63,953 bases of DNA from Candidatus Paceibacterota bacterium (GCA_028714275.1 JAQTMP010000001.1:1-63953), one strand, 5' to 3'; positions 15,428 through 24,306 are shown, counted from the first letter of the stretch. Translations and numbers: made by a program. Notes: generated by a model from the sequence alone, not told the origin.

Positions 15428-16135
15428 TTATTTTAAATCCTTCTCAAAAATTTCACCTTTGTAAATCCAGACCTTGATGCCAATATTTCCGTACGGCAAA
15501 TGCGCCTCATATCGTTTGAAATCGATATCAGCACGCAAGGTTTGGAGAGGAATACGACCTTTCTTAAGCTCTTCTTTTCGGGACATATCGGCACCCCCGA
15601 GACGGCCTGAAAGCAAGATCTTAATACCCTGAACTTCACGACTAGCCATTGATTTTTCTACCATCTGCTTCATGACACGGCGGAAAGGCATACGTTTTTC
15701 AAGGCCTTCTGCTACCATTTGAGCCACAATAGCTGAGCTGGCTTCTGGATTTTTGACTTCTTCGATGTCTAGCTTGAGCTCTTGTTTCTTTTCTTGAGCC
15801 CCTTTTTTGAGGGAGCCTGGTATTTTGGCAGAATTGGCGGAGATTTTTTCTAGATACTTTTCAATGTCTGCACGAAGCTTGGCAGCCCCCTCGCCTGACC
15901 GGCCAATAATCATACCTGGGCGTGAAGTCTTGAGAACAATGCGTAGAGCTTTGGCACTGCGCTCCATTTCAATATCAGAGACGTAGCTGCCACGGAGTTT
16001 CTTCTCAAGCCATTCGCGAAGAAGCATATCCTCTTTCAAATATTCTCGATACTGTGCGTTTACCCCAAACCAGCGTGATCTCCAATCGCGAATGATACCA
16101 AGTCTATGAGCATAAGGGTGAACGGTGTGTGACAT
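15428..16135 (-). CDS. rpsC: 30S ribosomal protein S3
   Basis: 235 residues. Begins MSHTVHPYAHRLGIIRDWRSRWF, with a KH domain around RPGMIIGRSGEGAAKLRADIEKYL and the C-terminal domain ending GNIGIKVWIYKGEI. A ~20-residue Lys-rich insert (PGSLKKGAQEKKQEL) follows the KH domain. S3 forms part of the mRNA entry pore with helicase activity. Confidence 0.96.
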   Translation of the reverse strand: MSHTVHPYAHRLGIIRDWRSRWFGVNAQYREYLKEDMLLREWLEKKLRGSYVSDIEMERSAKALRIVLKTSRPGMIIGRSGEGAAKLRADIEKYLEKISANSAKIPGSLKKGAQEKKQELKLDIEEVKNPEASSAIVAQMVAEGLEKRMPFRRVMKQMVEKSMASREVQGIKILLSGRLGGADMSRKEELKKGRIPLQTLRADIDFKRYEAHLPYGNIGIKVWIYKGEIFEKDLK

Positions 16136-16139
16136 ATAT

Positions 16140-16517
16140 TTATTTTTTCGTTGAAGTTACTTTCTTTTTAGCAGGCTTTTCTATCGCCTTTTTGGCTACA
16201 TCCAAAATAATCGAAACATGGCTTGAACGCTTGTTGATCCGTGAAGCTGACCCGCGAGCACGAGGCATAATGCGTTTTAGCACGACGCCTTTGTTGACCT
16301 GTACTTCTTTGACCATCAAGTCCTCAACCTCTAACTGAAAATTGGCCTTAGCATTGGCAATAGCACTGTTTAGAAGCTTCAAAACCGGCTCAGCTGCGCG
16401 TTTTTCCACAAAAGCTAGAGCCTTGAGGGCATCACTGGCTTTTTTTCCACGAATGACATCCGCCACAAGACGGACTTTTCGAGGTGATTGGCGATAGTTT
16501 TGTAAGGCAGCTTTCAT
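16140..16517 (-). CDS. rplV: 50S ribosomal protein L22
   Basis: 125 residues. Begins MKAALQNYRQSPRKVRLVADVIRGK and keeps the tunnel-lining beta hairpin with PRARGSASRINKRSSHVSI. The C-terminus has an extra Lys-rich tail (PAKKKVTSTKK). Confidence 0.96.
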   Translation of the reverse strand: MKAALQNYRQSPRKVRLVADVIRGKKASDALKALAFVEKRAAEPVLKLLNSAIANAKANFQLEVEDLMVKEVQVNKGVVLKRIMPRARGSASRINKRSSHVSIILDVAKKAIEKPAKKKVTSTKK

Positions 16518-16552
16518 GGGATTTTTATATTTTATTCAGATTTATCCAAAGA

Positions 16553-16897
16553 TTATTTTTTGGCTGGCTCTGTGGTAGCTTTTGCGGCTTTAGCAGCTGA
16601 GATTTCAGCTTCTTTTTTAGCGGCTTCCTGTTCTTTCTGCATCTTTCCTCCGTGTCGCAAGAATTTTTTGCTTGGAGAAAATTCACCCAAACGATGGCCC
16701 ACCATTTCTTCGGTCACGAGGACCTCTAGATGCTGCTTGCCATTGTGGACACCAAAAATGAAACCGACCATCTCGGGAGCGATCTGACTGCGTCGGGCCC
16801 ATGTACGAATAACCCCCGTTTCTACAGGTTTTTTACCCTCAATTTTCTTGAGGAGTTTTTCATCGACATATGGTCCTTTTTTAAGTGATCGGGTCAT
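16553..16897 (-). CDS. rpsS: 30S ribosomal protein S19 with Ala/Lys tail
   Basis: 114 residues; the S19 core (MTRSLKKGPYVDEKLL to GEFSPSKKFLRHGGKM) is followed by a ~30-residue Ala/Glu/Lys tail absent from ordinary S19. It sits in the head of the small subunit. Its own promoter lies at 16946-16973. Confidence 0.96.
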   Translation of the reverse strand: MTRSLKKGPYVDEKLLKKIEGKKPVETGVIRTWARRSQIAPEMVGFIFGVHNGKQHLEVLVTEEMVGHRLGEFSPSKKFLRHGGKMQKEQEAAKKEAEISAAKAAKATTEPAKK

Positions 16898-16899
16898 TT

Positions 16900-16973
16900 T
16901 TTAACGGTTGTGTAAATAAAAAGCTCAAAATGAGCTAGTTGGTTCATACTAGCAAAACTATCATTAAAGTCAA
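16900..16973 (-). promoter_or_regulatory. internal promoter and leader before rpsS
   Basis: Minus strand: TTGACT (16968-16973), 16 bases, TGC-TAGTAT (-10 at 16946-16951). The leader forms the hairpin AGCTCATTTTGAGCT (16922-16936) followed by TTTTATTTACAC and the rpsS start. This mirrors the rpsZ leader and suggests a shared attenuation-like control. Confidence 0.7.
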
Positions 16974-16978
16974 TAAAC

Positions 16979-17818
16979 TTATTTCTTACCTACCTTACGG
17001 CGAGAAACAATCAGCTTATTTGAATATTTCTTTGGGGTCCGAGACTTCTGACCCTTGCCTGTTGGCTTGCCATAGACTGAAATGGCTTTGCGGCGACCTC
17101 GTCCCTGACGTCCTTCACCTCCACCATATGGATGGTCAACGGCGTTTTGAGCAGTACCTCGGACCGTAGGACGGATACCCATCCAGCGACTGCGTCCGGC
17201 TTTTCCGTAATTTTGAAGACGGTTTTCATCGTTTGACACTTCACCAACAGTGGCCCAGCAATCCTCTTTAAGTTTGCGGACTTCGCTTGATGGCATTTTG
17301 ACCTGAGCGTAGCCTTCATCGTGGGCCACCACCTCGGCGTAATTTCCGGCAGAGCGGGCAATCTTGCCGCCGCCTTTTGGTTTGACTTCGATATTGTAAA
17401 CAAAAGTACCGACGGGAATATTTTTGAGAGGTAAACGATTGCCAGCTTTGATTTCAGCCTTTTCTGAGGCAATGAAACTGTCTCCGACTTTTAGGGATTT
17501 AGGCAATATAACATAACGTTTTTCACCATCCTTGTAAGTCACAAGGGAAATGAAAGAGGAACGGTTTGGATCGTATTCAATAGTTGAAAGAATAGCTGGT
17601 ATATCAAGCTTGGCATAAGTAAAGTCAATCTCTCGGAAACTGCGTTTGTGTCCTCCCCCTTTGTGTCGGGTGGTGACCACGCCCTGGTTGTTGCGGCCCA
17701 CTGCGCGTCGAAAACCGCCCGTCAGAGCTTTGTGGGGCTCAGTAGCTGTAATAATATCTCGATATGAGATGTTGCTCATTTGTCGGCGGGATGGAGATGT
17801 TGGTTTATAGCTTTTCAT
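16979..17818 (-). CDS. rplB: 50S ribosomal protein L2
   Basis: 279 residues, standard. The peptidyl-transferase-proximal block GRSRWMGIRPTVRGTAQNAVDHP is intact, including the conserved His. It is followed by an ~80-base gap containing a new promoter before rpsS. Confidence 0.97.
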   Translation of the reverse strand: MKSYKPTSPSRRQMSNISYRDIITATEPHKALTGGFRRAVGRNNQGVVTTRHKGGGHKRSFREIDFTYAKLDIPAILSTIEYDPNRSSFISLVTYKDGEKRYVILPKSLKVGDSFIASEKAEIKAGNRLPLKNIPVGTFVYNIEVKPKGGGKIARSAGNYAEVVAHDEGYAQVKMPSSEVRKLKEDCWATVGEVSNDENRLQNYGKAGRSRWMGIRPTVRGTAQNAVDHPYGGGEGRQGRGRRKAISVYGKPTGKGQKSRTPKKYSNKLIVSRRKVGKK

Positions 17819-17855
17819 ATCGTTTAATTATTGTTTATTTGGTATTTTTTGAAAA

Positions 17856-18155
17856 TTAAATCAAATCAATCTTATCCCCTTTTTTCAAATACACGTAAGC
17901 TTTCTTAATGGCTTTAGTTGAACCAATTTTACCTTTGGACATGACTGTCTTGGCAGGCAAATTTACGATCGCCACTTTCAGAGGCGTCACTTTGTAAAGC
18001 TCAGTGACGGCCTTGGCGATGCTTTTTTTGGTCGCCTCTTTTTCTACCTGAAAAGTATAGACATTCTGAGCATCTACAGCGCGGCTAGCCTTTTCTGTAA
18101 TATGAGGCGTGCGGATGACTTGAGTTGCGTGTTTTTTGATAGAAAGTGATGCCAT
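17856..18155 (-). CDS. rplW: 50S ribosomal protein L23
   Basis: 99 residues. Seen: IRTPHITEKASRAVDAQNVYTFQVEKEATKKSI and GSTKAIKKAYVYLKKGDKI. L23 rims the exit tunnel and docks trigger factor and SRP. Confidence 0.96.
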   Translation of the reverse strand: MASLSIKKHATQVIRTPHITEKASRAVDAQNVYTFQVEKEATKKSIAKAVTELYKVTPLKVAIVNLPAKTVMSKGKIGSTKAIKKAYVYLKKGDKIDLI

Positions 18156-18159
18156 AAAT

Positions 18160-18891
18160 TTATTTTTTTGTTGTTGCCTTCTTTGTGCTTGTTTTTGAAA
18201 TTACTTTTGTGGTGTTCAGATTTGCCTTTCCTGAAGCTTTACCTGAAAAAATCTTGATGGCCTCGGTAGGATTGGCGATGACAATATACTTGTACTGTAG
18301 GGCTGTCAATGGGTTGAGATTGCGCACCTCGTCGAGCTCGATGTTTTTGAAATTGGAAAAACCACGTTTGATTGAATCATCTTTTGTAGAGACTGCTACA
18401 TACGCTGTGTTGGTCTTCTTGGTGGAAATTTTTTCAAAACCCTTTATTTTTCCAAGATTCAGGATGACGGCCTTGGCTTCTTTGGCTTTTGGAGTGGCAA
18501 AATTGATGGCATCTACAAACATAACCTCACCGTCTCGAAGCTTTTGAGAGAGGATGGTGAAGAGAGCCTTTGATTTCATTTTTTTATTGACCTTGCGATC
18601 AAAATTTTTGTCGTTGCGAGGACCATGAGCGACACCTCCACCTACCCAGATAGGTGAGCGGGTGGATCCGTGTCGGGCGCGGCCAGTCCCTTTTTGCTGC
18701 CAAGGTTTCTTTCCCCCTCCCCGCACTTCACCCCGAGTCTTGGTGTGGGCGACTGGAGTACGCATATTGGTCTTCATTGAGTGAGCCACCTGGTGGACCA
18801 AGTCAGCATTCCAGGTCAAACCAAAAATCTCTTCTGGCAAGGTGATGCTGCCTGTTTCTTTTCCTGTTTGGCTGTAGATTTTTGTTTCCAT
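18160..18891 (-). CDS. rplD: 50S ribosomal protein L4
   Basis: 243 residues. The tunnel loop with RGEVRGGGKKPWQQKGTGRARHGSTRSPIW is typical. The C-terminal ~20 residues are a Ser/Thr/Lys tail (KVISKTSTKKATTKK) beyond normal L4. It is a known autoregulator of the S10 operon in proteobacteria; no such leader is visible here. Confidence 0.96.
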   Translation of the reverse strand: METKIYSQTGKETGSITLPEEIFGLTWNADLVHQVAHSMKTNMRTPVAHTKTRGEVRGGGKKPWQQKGTGRARHGSTRSPIWVGGGVAHGPRNDKNFDRKVNKKMKSKALFTILSQKLRDGEVMFVDAINFATPKAKEAKAVILNLGKIKGFEKISTKKTNTAYVAVSTKDDSIKRGFSNFKNIELDEVRNLNPLTALQYKYIVIANPTEAIKIFSGKASGKANLNTTKVISKTSTKKATTKK

Positions 18892-18900
18892 ATGTTTATT

Positions 18901-19503
18901 TTAGCCTTTGATTTCGACAAGAGTCCCTCGGCGGCCAGGAACTGCCCCTTTGATGAGCATTTCACCTTTTTCTTGATCGAAAGATACCACTGTGACATTT
19001 TTGATACTAATGCGATCCCCGCCCATTCTGCCGGCCATACGACGAGCCTTGAAGACTCGCTGATATCCAGCAGTACCAATAGAACCCGGCTCACGCTCTG
19101 AGTGTTTTTGACCGTGAGACCTAGGGCCTCCTTTAAAGCCGTGTCGCTTGACCACACCTTGAAAACCTTTTGATTTGCTAATAGAAGAGATGACGACCGT
19201 GTCACCGGCATTGATTTCAGCTGGTACTTTGTCGCCCACTTTGAGCTCACCAGCTGGACCTCGCACTTCTTGGAGAACGCTGAAGTTTCCGAGATCTTTT
19301 ATGTGTCCTTTGACTGGTCGACTGATACGCTTTTCTTTTTTGCTGCCAAAACCAACCTGGACAGCCTCATAGCCGTCAACTTCTTTGGTCTTGACCTGAG
19401 TCACCACCACAGGACCTGTCTTGACGACGGTGACAGGATAAACCTTGCCTTCTTCATCGAAGACTTGAGTCATATTTACTTTTGTTCCTAGTGTGAATTT
19501 CAT
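18901..19503 (-). CDS. rplC: 50S ribosomal protein L3
   Basis: 200 residues, standard. Begins MKFTLGTKVNMTQVFDEEGKVYPVTVV and contains the GFQGVVKRHGFKGGPRSHGQK loop that reaches the peptidyl-transferase centre. Confidence 0.97.
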   Translation of the reverse strand: MKFTLGTKVNMTQVFDEEGKVYPVTVVKTGPVVVTQVKTKEVDGYEAVQVGFGSKKEKRISRPVKGHIKDLGNFSVLQEVRGPAGELKVGDKVPAEINAGDTVVISSISKSKGFQGVVKRHGFKGGPRSHGQKHSEREPGSIGTAGYQRVFKARRMAGRMGGDRISIKNVTVVSFDQEKGEMLIKGAVPGRRGTLVEIKG

Positions 19504-19539
19504 GGTTTTGTTTTCGTTCAGTTTGGCTGAATATTTTGC

Positions 19540-19935
19540 TTACATCATCTTGACATCAATGGTCACGCCGGAAGGCAAACTCATGTTGGTCAAAGCTTCA
19601 ATGATTTTGGGTGAAGGATTGACAATATCAATCAGACGCTTGTGGACACGCATTTCAAACTGTTCTCGCGCATTTTTATACACGAAGGCCGAGCGATTGA
19701 CTGTATACTTTTTAATTTCGGTTGGCAAGGGAATAGGTCCAAGAATTTTGGCATCATAACGAATAGCCGTATCCATGATTTGTTTGACCGAAGCATCTAG
19801 AATTTTTGATTCGTAGGCTCGGACCCGGATGCGAAGCTTACCAAAACCTTCAGGCGCTACACCTACTTCCTTTTTTGAAGCTTTCGGTGCCTTTGGTGTC
19901 TTTGGAGCTTTCTTTGATACCGTTTTTGTTGCCAT
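19540..19935 (-). CDS. rpsJ: 30S ribosomal protein S10 with basic N-terminal extension
   Basis: 131 residues against about 103. The S10 core begins near residue 32 (KLRIRVRAYESKILDASVKQI) and has the loop PLPTEIKKYTVNRSAFVYKNAREQFE. The first ~30 residues are Lys/Ala/Pro rich. S10 also serves in NusA/NusB antitermination; nusA is at 58601. Confidence 0.95.
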   Translation of the reverse strand: MATKTVSKKAPKTPKAPKASKKEVGVAPEGFGKLRIRVRAYESKILDASVKQIMDTAIRYDAKILGPIPLPTEIKKYTVNRSAFVYKNAREQFEMRVHKRLIDIVNPSPKIIEALTNMSLPSGVTIDVKMM

Positions 19936-19989
19936 TTTTTTAATTTTATTTTTACGTATTATTTTTTACGTATTACGTATTTTACTTAT

Positions 19990-21180
19990 TTAGGCGATGA
20001 TTTTTGTAACCACTCCGGCTCCCACTGTCTTGCCTCCTTCTCGGATAGCAAAACGTGTCTGAGCTTCTAGAGCTACTGGGGCTACAAGCTTGACCTTGAA
20101 TGTAACTGTATCTCCTGGCATAACCATTTCTACACCCTCTTTCAAAGTCACTTCACCTGTAACGTCAGTTGTACGAATGTAAAACTGTGGCTTGTAACCT
20201 GAGAAGAAAGGAGTGTGTCGTCCACCTTCTTCTTTTTTCAAAATGTAGACTTCTGATTCGAATTCTGTGTGAGGAGTCACTGTACCTGGTTTTGCAAGTA
20301 CCTGACCGCGAGTGATATCTTCTTTCTTAAGACCTCGGACCAAGATACCGGCATTGTCTCCAGCGAGACCTTCGTTGAGCTGTTTATTGAACATTTCAAT
20401 ACCTGTGACTGTTGTTTTAGCTGTTGGCTTGATACCCACAACTTCAACTTCTTCACCCACTTTTATCATACCTCGCTCAATACGGCCTGTAACCACAGTA
20501 CCTCGGCCTTCAATTGAGAAGATGTCTTCAACCGGCATAAGGAAAGGCTTGTCAGTATCTCGGACTGGCATTGGAATATAGTTGTCGAGAGCATCAGCAA
20601 GCTCGAGAACTTTCTTTGACCACTCATCATTGTTGTCCTTGGCTTCAAGAGCCTTGAGAGCAGAGCCACGGATCACAGGAGCATTTTCGTCAAAACCTTG
20701 CTTTGCGAGAAGCTCACGGATCTCAGCTTCAACGAGGTCGATCATGTCTTTGTCGTCAACCATGTCGCACTTGTTCAAGAAAACGATAATCTTTGGCACA
20801 CCCACCTGTTTTGCTAGAAGAACGTGTTCACGAGTCTGAGGCATAGCACCATCAGTAGCGGCTACCACGAGAATAGCGCCGTCCATCTGAGCGGCACCAG
20901 TAATCATGTTTTTAATATAGTCGGCGTGACCTGGGGCATCAATATGAGCATAGTGTCGAGCATCAGTAGAATACTCGTTGTGAGAAAGAGCGATAGTAAT
21001 ACCGCGAGCTTTTTCTTCAGGAGCTGAGTCAATTTGGTCAACACCCTTGAGTTTTACATCTTTACCTGCGCGACTGAGAACGTTCAAAATAGCCGCTGTA
21101 AGAGTAGTCTTGCCGTGGTCAACGTGCCCAATGGTACCTACGTTAACGTGTGGCTTTGATCGATCAAAAATTTCTGCCAT
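19990..21180 (-). CDS. tuf: elongation factor Tu
   Basis: 396 residues, full length. GTPase motifs GHVDHGKTTLTAAI, DAPGHADYIK and NKCDMVDD are intact, and domains II and III follow. It delivers aminoacyl-tRNA to the ribosome. It is the first gene of the transcription unit leading to the S10 genes and has a promoter at 21305-21332. Confidence 0.98.
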   Translation of the reverse strand: MAEIFDRSKPHVNVGTIGHVDHGKTTLTAAILNVLSRAGKDVKLKGVDQIDSAPEEKARGITIALSHNEYSTDARHYAHIDAPGHADYIKNMITGAAQMDGAILVVAATDGAMPQTREHVLLAKQVGVPKIIVFLNKCDMVDDKDMIDLVEAEIRELLAKQGFDENAPVIRGSALKALEAKDNNDEWSKKVLELADALDNYIPMPVRDTDKPFLMPVEDIFSIEGRGTVVTGRIERGMIKVGEEVEVVGIKPTAKTTVTGIEMFNKQLNEGLAGDNAGILVRGLKKEDITRGQVLAKPGTVTPHTEFESEVYILKKEEGGRHTPFFSGYKPQFYIRTTDVTGEVTLKEGVEMVMPGDTVTFKVKLVAPVALEAQTRFAIREGGKTVGAGVVTKIIA

Positions 21181-21304
21181 ATGTTTTAAAATTATTTATA
21201 ATTATTAATAAATTTTGCTAACAATTTTTGCACTGATGCTGCAAGTTTGGCTTATTTCTTGTCTCTTTCGTAGACAAAAAAAGGCGCAAAACGCGATACG
21301 GGTC

Positions 21305-21332
21305 ATCATAGCAAACCTTGTTAGAAAGTCAA
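21305..21332 (-). promoter_or_regulatory. promoter of tuf-S10 operon
   Basis: Minus strand: TTGACT (21327-21332), 16 bases ending TGC, TATGAT (21305-21310). The ~115-base leader begins with a small GC hairpin and T7 run, then a TTGTCT/AGACAA hairpin. It shares the TTGACTTT and TGC-extended -10 with the rpsS and rpsZ promoters. Confidence 0.75.
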
Positions 21333-21363
21333 ATCTTAAAGCCCTTCCTGCGTAATTATCTTT

Positions 21364-21490
21364 CTTACAAGCAAGCCTGTAGGTGACCTTTTGAGGAACT
21401 CACGGAGGACGACGGTCCGAGTGGGAGGAAAAAAGTCAGCAGACTTTTTATCCGTGTCCGAAAAAGGTCACCTACAGGCTTGCCTATAAG
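21364..21490 (+). repeat. structured intergenic element, core family C, copy 1
   Basis: Arms of ~29 bases (gcaagcctgtaggtgacctt and complement, 22 perfect) enclose a core almost identical to 27320-27385: a GC hairpin (ggaggacgacggtcc) and an AT hairpin with an agca loop (aaaaagtcagcagacttttt). It lies in the divergent gap between tuf and the PheA-TyrA gene, so it is not simply a terminator. Confidence 0.85.
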
Positions 21491-21555
21491 AGAATTATGA
21501 GTAGTATGTCTTTTAGAGAAATCAAATGCCCTTTACATCAAGAAAGGCTGAAACT

Positions 21556-23214
21556 ATGCAAAAAGTGAATATTTTGCGGCCGGTGATAAAAATCCTGGCT
21601 TTAGGGCCAAAAGGTAGCAATGCCCATAAGGCGGCGCGCACTTTTGCTCGAAGCCATGGACTGAAAACCTCCGGCTATATGGTGGTCTTTTGCAAAAACC
21701 ACCGCGAGCTTTTTCGAAAATTTACGAGGGAAACCTGCTTTGCTATCGTCCCTGTCGAGAATTCAATTCACGGCAAGGTCAAAGGCGTTGCAGGGGCTCT
21801 AAATCGGGTCACCAGAGAGTACAACGCTTTTGAGATGCGCCGATTTACCAAGCAAATCAAATATTGCCTGGCTACCCGCAACGGATCCACTGTCGAAAGG
21901 GTGATTTCTCACCCCCAAGCCTTGGGTCAATGCAGCGAATTCATCCAAAAAAACTGCTTCGGAAGAAGCAGGGCCCCCTCAACCTCGGCAGCAGCAGAAT
22001 TGGTGGCTAAAAGTGAAAAGCACCAAGCCTATGGGGCTATTTGCTCCGAAGAATCAGCGACTGAAAACGGCTTGTCCATTCGGGCAAGAGACATTCAAAA
22101 TCCAAAAAACCGGACCACCTTCGCTGCCCTTTCCCACGTCAACTCCATTGCATCCAAAAAAATCGCCATTTACGGTGGAAAGGGTGCCTTTGGAAGGCAA
22201 TGGGCCCGTCGACTCAAGGATCAGGGATGCACAGTCAGTTGCATCGAAGTGGAAACTCCTGAGGAAACTCAGAAAAAAATAGTAAAGGAGAGCGATGTCG
22301 TCATGATTAGCACTCCAACCCTAGTTTCCCCTTTGATTGCCAAAAGGCTTGCCCGCTGGCTGAATAAAAAACAGCTGGTGATCGATCTGACGTCCGTCAA
22401 GGTGCCGGTCTGTCGTGAGCTCACAAAATCGCAGGCAGAGTTTGCCAGCATCCACATGATGTTCGCTCCTTCGGCCAAAAGCTGGAAAGGGCAAAACATC
22501 CCGGTGTGCAAAGTGCGCATCTGCAAATGGAAAAAGTGGCTCAACGAACTTCTTAACTCCATAGGGGGGAAGACTGTCCCAACGACTCAGGAAAGGCACG
22601 ACCGGATTGCGATGATAGTCCAGCAGCAAGAGCACTTCCTGACCAAAGTAAAAATACTGGCAACCATTGAAAGCGGAGTCTCTATCAAGGAGATCCTGGC
22701 TTTCGCTAGTCCCTTTTACCAGCCGGGAATAAATCAGCTTTTGCGGTTTCTAGCCAAGCCGACCGGCATTTATACCGACATGCTCGAGGCAAATGAAAAC
22801 ACACCTCAAATGCTGAGCAACCTGCGTCGGGCCTTTAAAAAGCTCGACCTCATGGTGAAAAACAAACGGTCGGAAAAGATTAAACGGGTCATTGCAGATG
22901 CTCGGACGTATTTTGGAAAAAACACCATTCGTGGTGGCGACCAATATTCGGAAGAGCTGATCGCTGACATCGCCCGGAAGGATCCAGACGAGGTGGCGGT
23001 AATTGAGTTTACCGACAAAGAAAACCAAGCTGGCCTGTTGGCGGGTATCGCCAATGTTTTCAAAAAGTCCAACATCAATCAGTCGGGATTTAAGTACCGC
23101 CAACAAGGTCGGCGGCATCAATTCCTGATCTGTTTTGATGATCCCAAGGATCATCCGGTGATCCAAAAGGCCCTAGCTGTCATCCGACAAAAGTACGGAT
23201 GCCGAGTGGGGTAA
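21556..23214 (+). CDS. PheA-TyrA-ACT fusion (prephenate dehydratase + dehydrogenase)
   Basis: 552 residues from ATG 21556, preceded by AGAAAGG; an in-frame ATG at 21526 has no good ribosome site. Residues ~10-195: prephenate dehydratase fold (ILALGPKGSNAHKAA, ISHPQALGQCSEFI, NRTTF in place of the usual TRF catalytic motif). Residues ~200-450: prephenate dehydrogenase (Rossmann motif IAIYGGKGAFGRQWA, then IHMMFAPSAKSWKGQ). Residues ~480-552: ACT regulatory domain (QAGLLAGIANVFKKSNINQSG). It would turn prephenate into phenylpyruvate and hydroxyphenylpyruvate for Phe and Tyr. No other aromatic-pathway gene is in the window, and TRF to TTF raises doubt about dehydratase activity. Confidence 0.8.
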   Translation: MQKVNILRPVIKILALGPKGSNAHKAARTFARSHGLKTSGYMVVFCKNHRELFRKFTRETCFAIVPVENSIHGKVKGVAGALNRVTREYNAFEMRRFTKQIKYCLATRNGSTVERVISHPQALGQCSEFIQKNCFGRSRAPSTSAAAELVAKSEKHQAYGAICSEESATENGLSIRARDIQNPKNRTTFAALSHVNSIASKKIAIYGGKGAFGRQWARRLKDQGCTVSCIEVETPEETQKKIVKESDVVMISTPTLVSPLIAKRLARWLNKKQLVIDLTSVKVPVCRELTKSQAEFASIHMMFAPSAKSWKGQNIPVCKVRICKWKKWLNELLNSIGGKTVPTTQERHDRIAMIVQQQEHFLTKVKILATIESGVSIKEILAFASPFYQPGINQLLRFLAKPTGIYTDMLEANENTPQMLSNLRRAFKKLDLMVKNKRSEKIKRVIADARTYFGKNTIRGGDQYSEELIADIARKDPDEVAVIEFTDKENQAGLLAGIANVFKKSNINQSGFKYRQQGRRHQFLICFDDPKDHPVIQKALAVIRQKYGCRVG

Positions 23215-23257
23215 AAACCTTCGCGCAGGAGGGAGGGCGCGATAAAAAGTCAAAAAC

Positions 23258-23305
23258 AAAACGGCGTGCTGGTCCAAGGGGACCTGCACGCCGTATTTTT
23301 TTACT
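23258..23305. terminator. bidirectional terminator between convergent genes
   Basis: A long GC stem (acggcgtgc..ggtcc / ggacc..gcacgccgt) with an aagg loop, flanked by AAAAC on the left and ATTTTTTT on the right. It serves both the PheA-TyrA gene and the convergent gene that ends at 23301. Confidence 0.85.
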
Positions 23306-24005
23306 CAAACTTCAACTGTCCCGGCCACTGCTTTTCGACAATGCCGACAATATCCCCCCATACGAATTCGCACGGAATATGCTTACCCGCTTCCAGGATG
23401 TCGTCGCCGATAAACACCAAGACCTCAAGCGAATAGGGTTCATTTGTGGAGGAAATCCAAGGCCGATACACGAACATTGAAACCCAGTTGGTTGTACCTG
23501 GACCCTCGCCGATATTGCCATGACGGAACTCTCGGTTTTTCAAAAAAAAGCCCTCTGTCGGAAAAACAATCGAGCCGCCTTGTAAGCTAGGCGGATGAAT
23601 GGAGGGCTTACCCGTGAGCTGCCCAAGATAATATTCGACTTGGGGCCTTTCACAGGTCTGATATTCTCCACTGCCCAGATCGAGACTCAAGCTTTCAATC
23701 GCCACCACCAGGACGAGCTGCCCAGGCTTGCTCGCGATCTTTTCCTTAAGAGCCGCCACAGCTTCCTCCTTTTTTTGGTCAAAACCGTAAAAGAACTGAA
23801 ACTGCTTGACCAGATCTTCACCGGGGCCCCCGCTGGCTTCGATCTGTTCGTGAGCACAGGAGGAAAAATGACTGAGCACTTTTTCCAAGCGCCTAATCCG
23901 ACCCGCATGTTTTTTTTCTTCGATGGAGATTTCCACCAAGACTGAAGCGTGCCTTCGCCGCAAGGCCTCGATCACAGGATCGCTACCATTAGAATTTTTT
24001 TCCAT
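23301..24005 (-). CDS. hypothetical protein with N-terminal coiled coil
   Basis: 234 residues, not recognised. Residues 10-100 look helical and charged (EALRRRHASVLVEISIEEKK, then a stretch with two Cys). The C-terminal half is beta-rich with aromatic residues (WVSMFVYRPWISSTNEPYSL). No signal peptide or membrane segment. It stands alone between an aromatic-pathway gene and a possible RNA gene. Confidence 0.55.
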   Translation of the reverse strand: MEKNSNGSDPVIEALRRRHASVLVEISIEEKKHAGRIRRLEKVLSHFSSCAHEQIEASGGPGEDLVKQFQFFYGFDQKKEEAVAALKEKIASKPGQLVLVVAIESLSLDLGSGEYQTCERPQVEYYLGQLTGKPSIHPPSLQGGSIVFPTEGFFLKNREFRHGNIGEGPGTTNWVSMFVYRPWISSTNEPYSLEVLVFIGDDILEAGKHIPCEFVWGDIVGIVEKQWPGQLKFE

Positions 24006-24119
24006 AAAATTTTCAAATCTAAAGCAAGACTAGTCCAAAACGTCCATTTTTGCAACATCCCTTATGTCTAATCTGCCTCTATTGACTTCCCCTGTTTCAG
24101 GAAGGCAAGATCGCCTGCC

Positions 24120-24306
24120 TTTATTATGCGGGACGCTTCCTTGGAAAGGGTTGCGGAAACTTCGATGAGTTACGCACCTCCTACAATCGGTTAGTGGATG
24201 AAGCAACAGGTGCCATCGCCGGTGGCTCATAATTGTTGCTGCTGTGGAAGCCAAAAGCTCAAACAAAATCGGCCGCACTTCAATGTGTGCGGCCGATTTT
24301 TTCTTT
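24120..24306 (+). ncRNA. possible structured small RNA or gene remnant
   Basis: The 400-base gap before fusA holds a plus-strand stretch ending in a strong terminator (24267-24305: atcggccgcac / gtgcggccgat, T6). Upstream pairings are nested: gcttcc with ggaagc, agcaaca with tgttgct, and gcca with tggc. An open frame without a start codon reads through it (ending LVDEATGAIAGGS), so a truncated gene is the alternative. It is not SRP RNA, tmRNA or RNase P RNA by any motif I can see. Confidence 0.35.
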
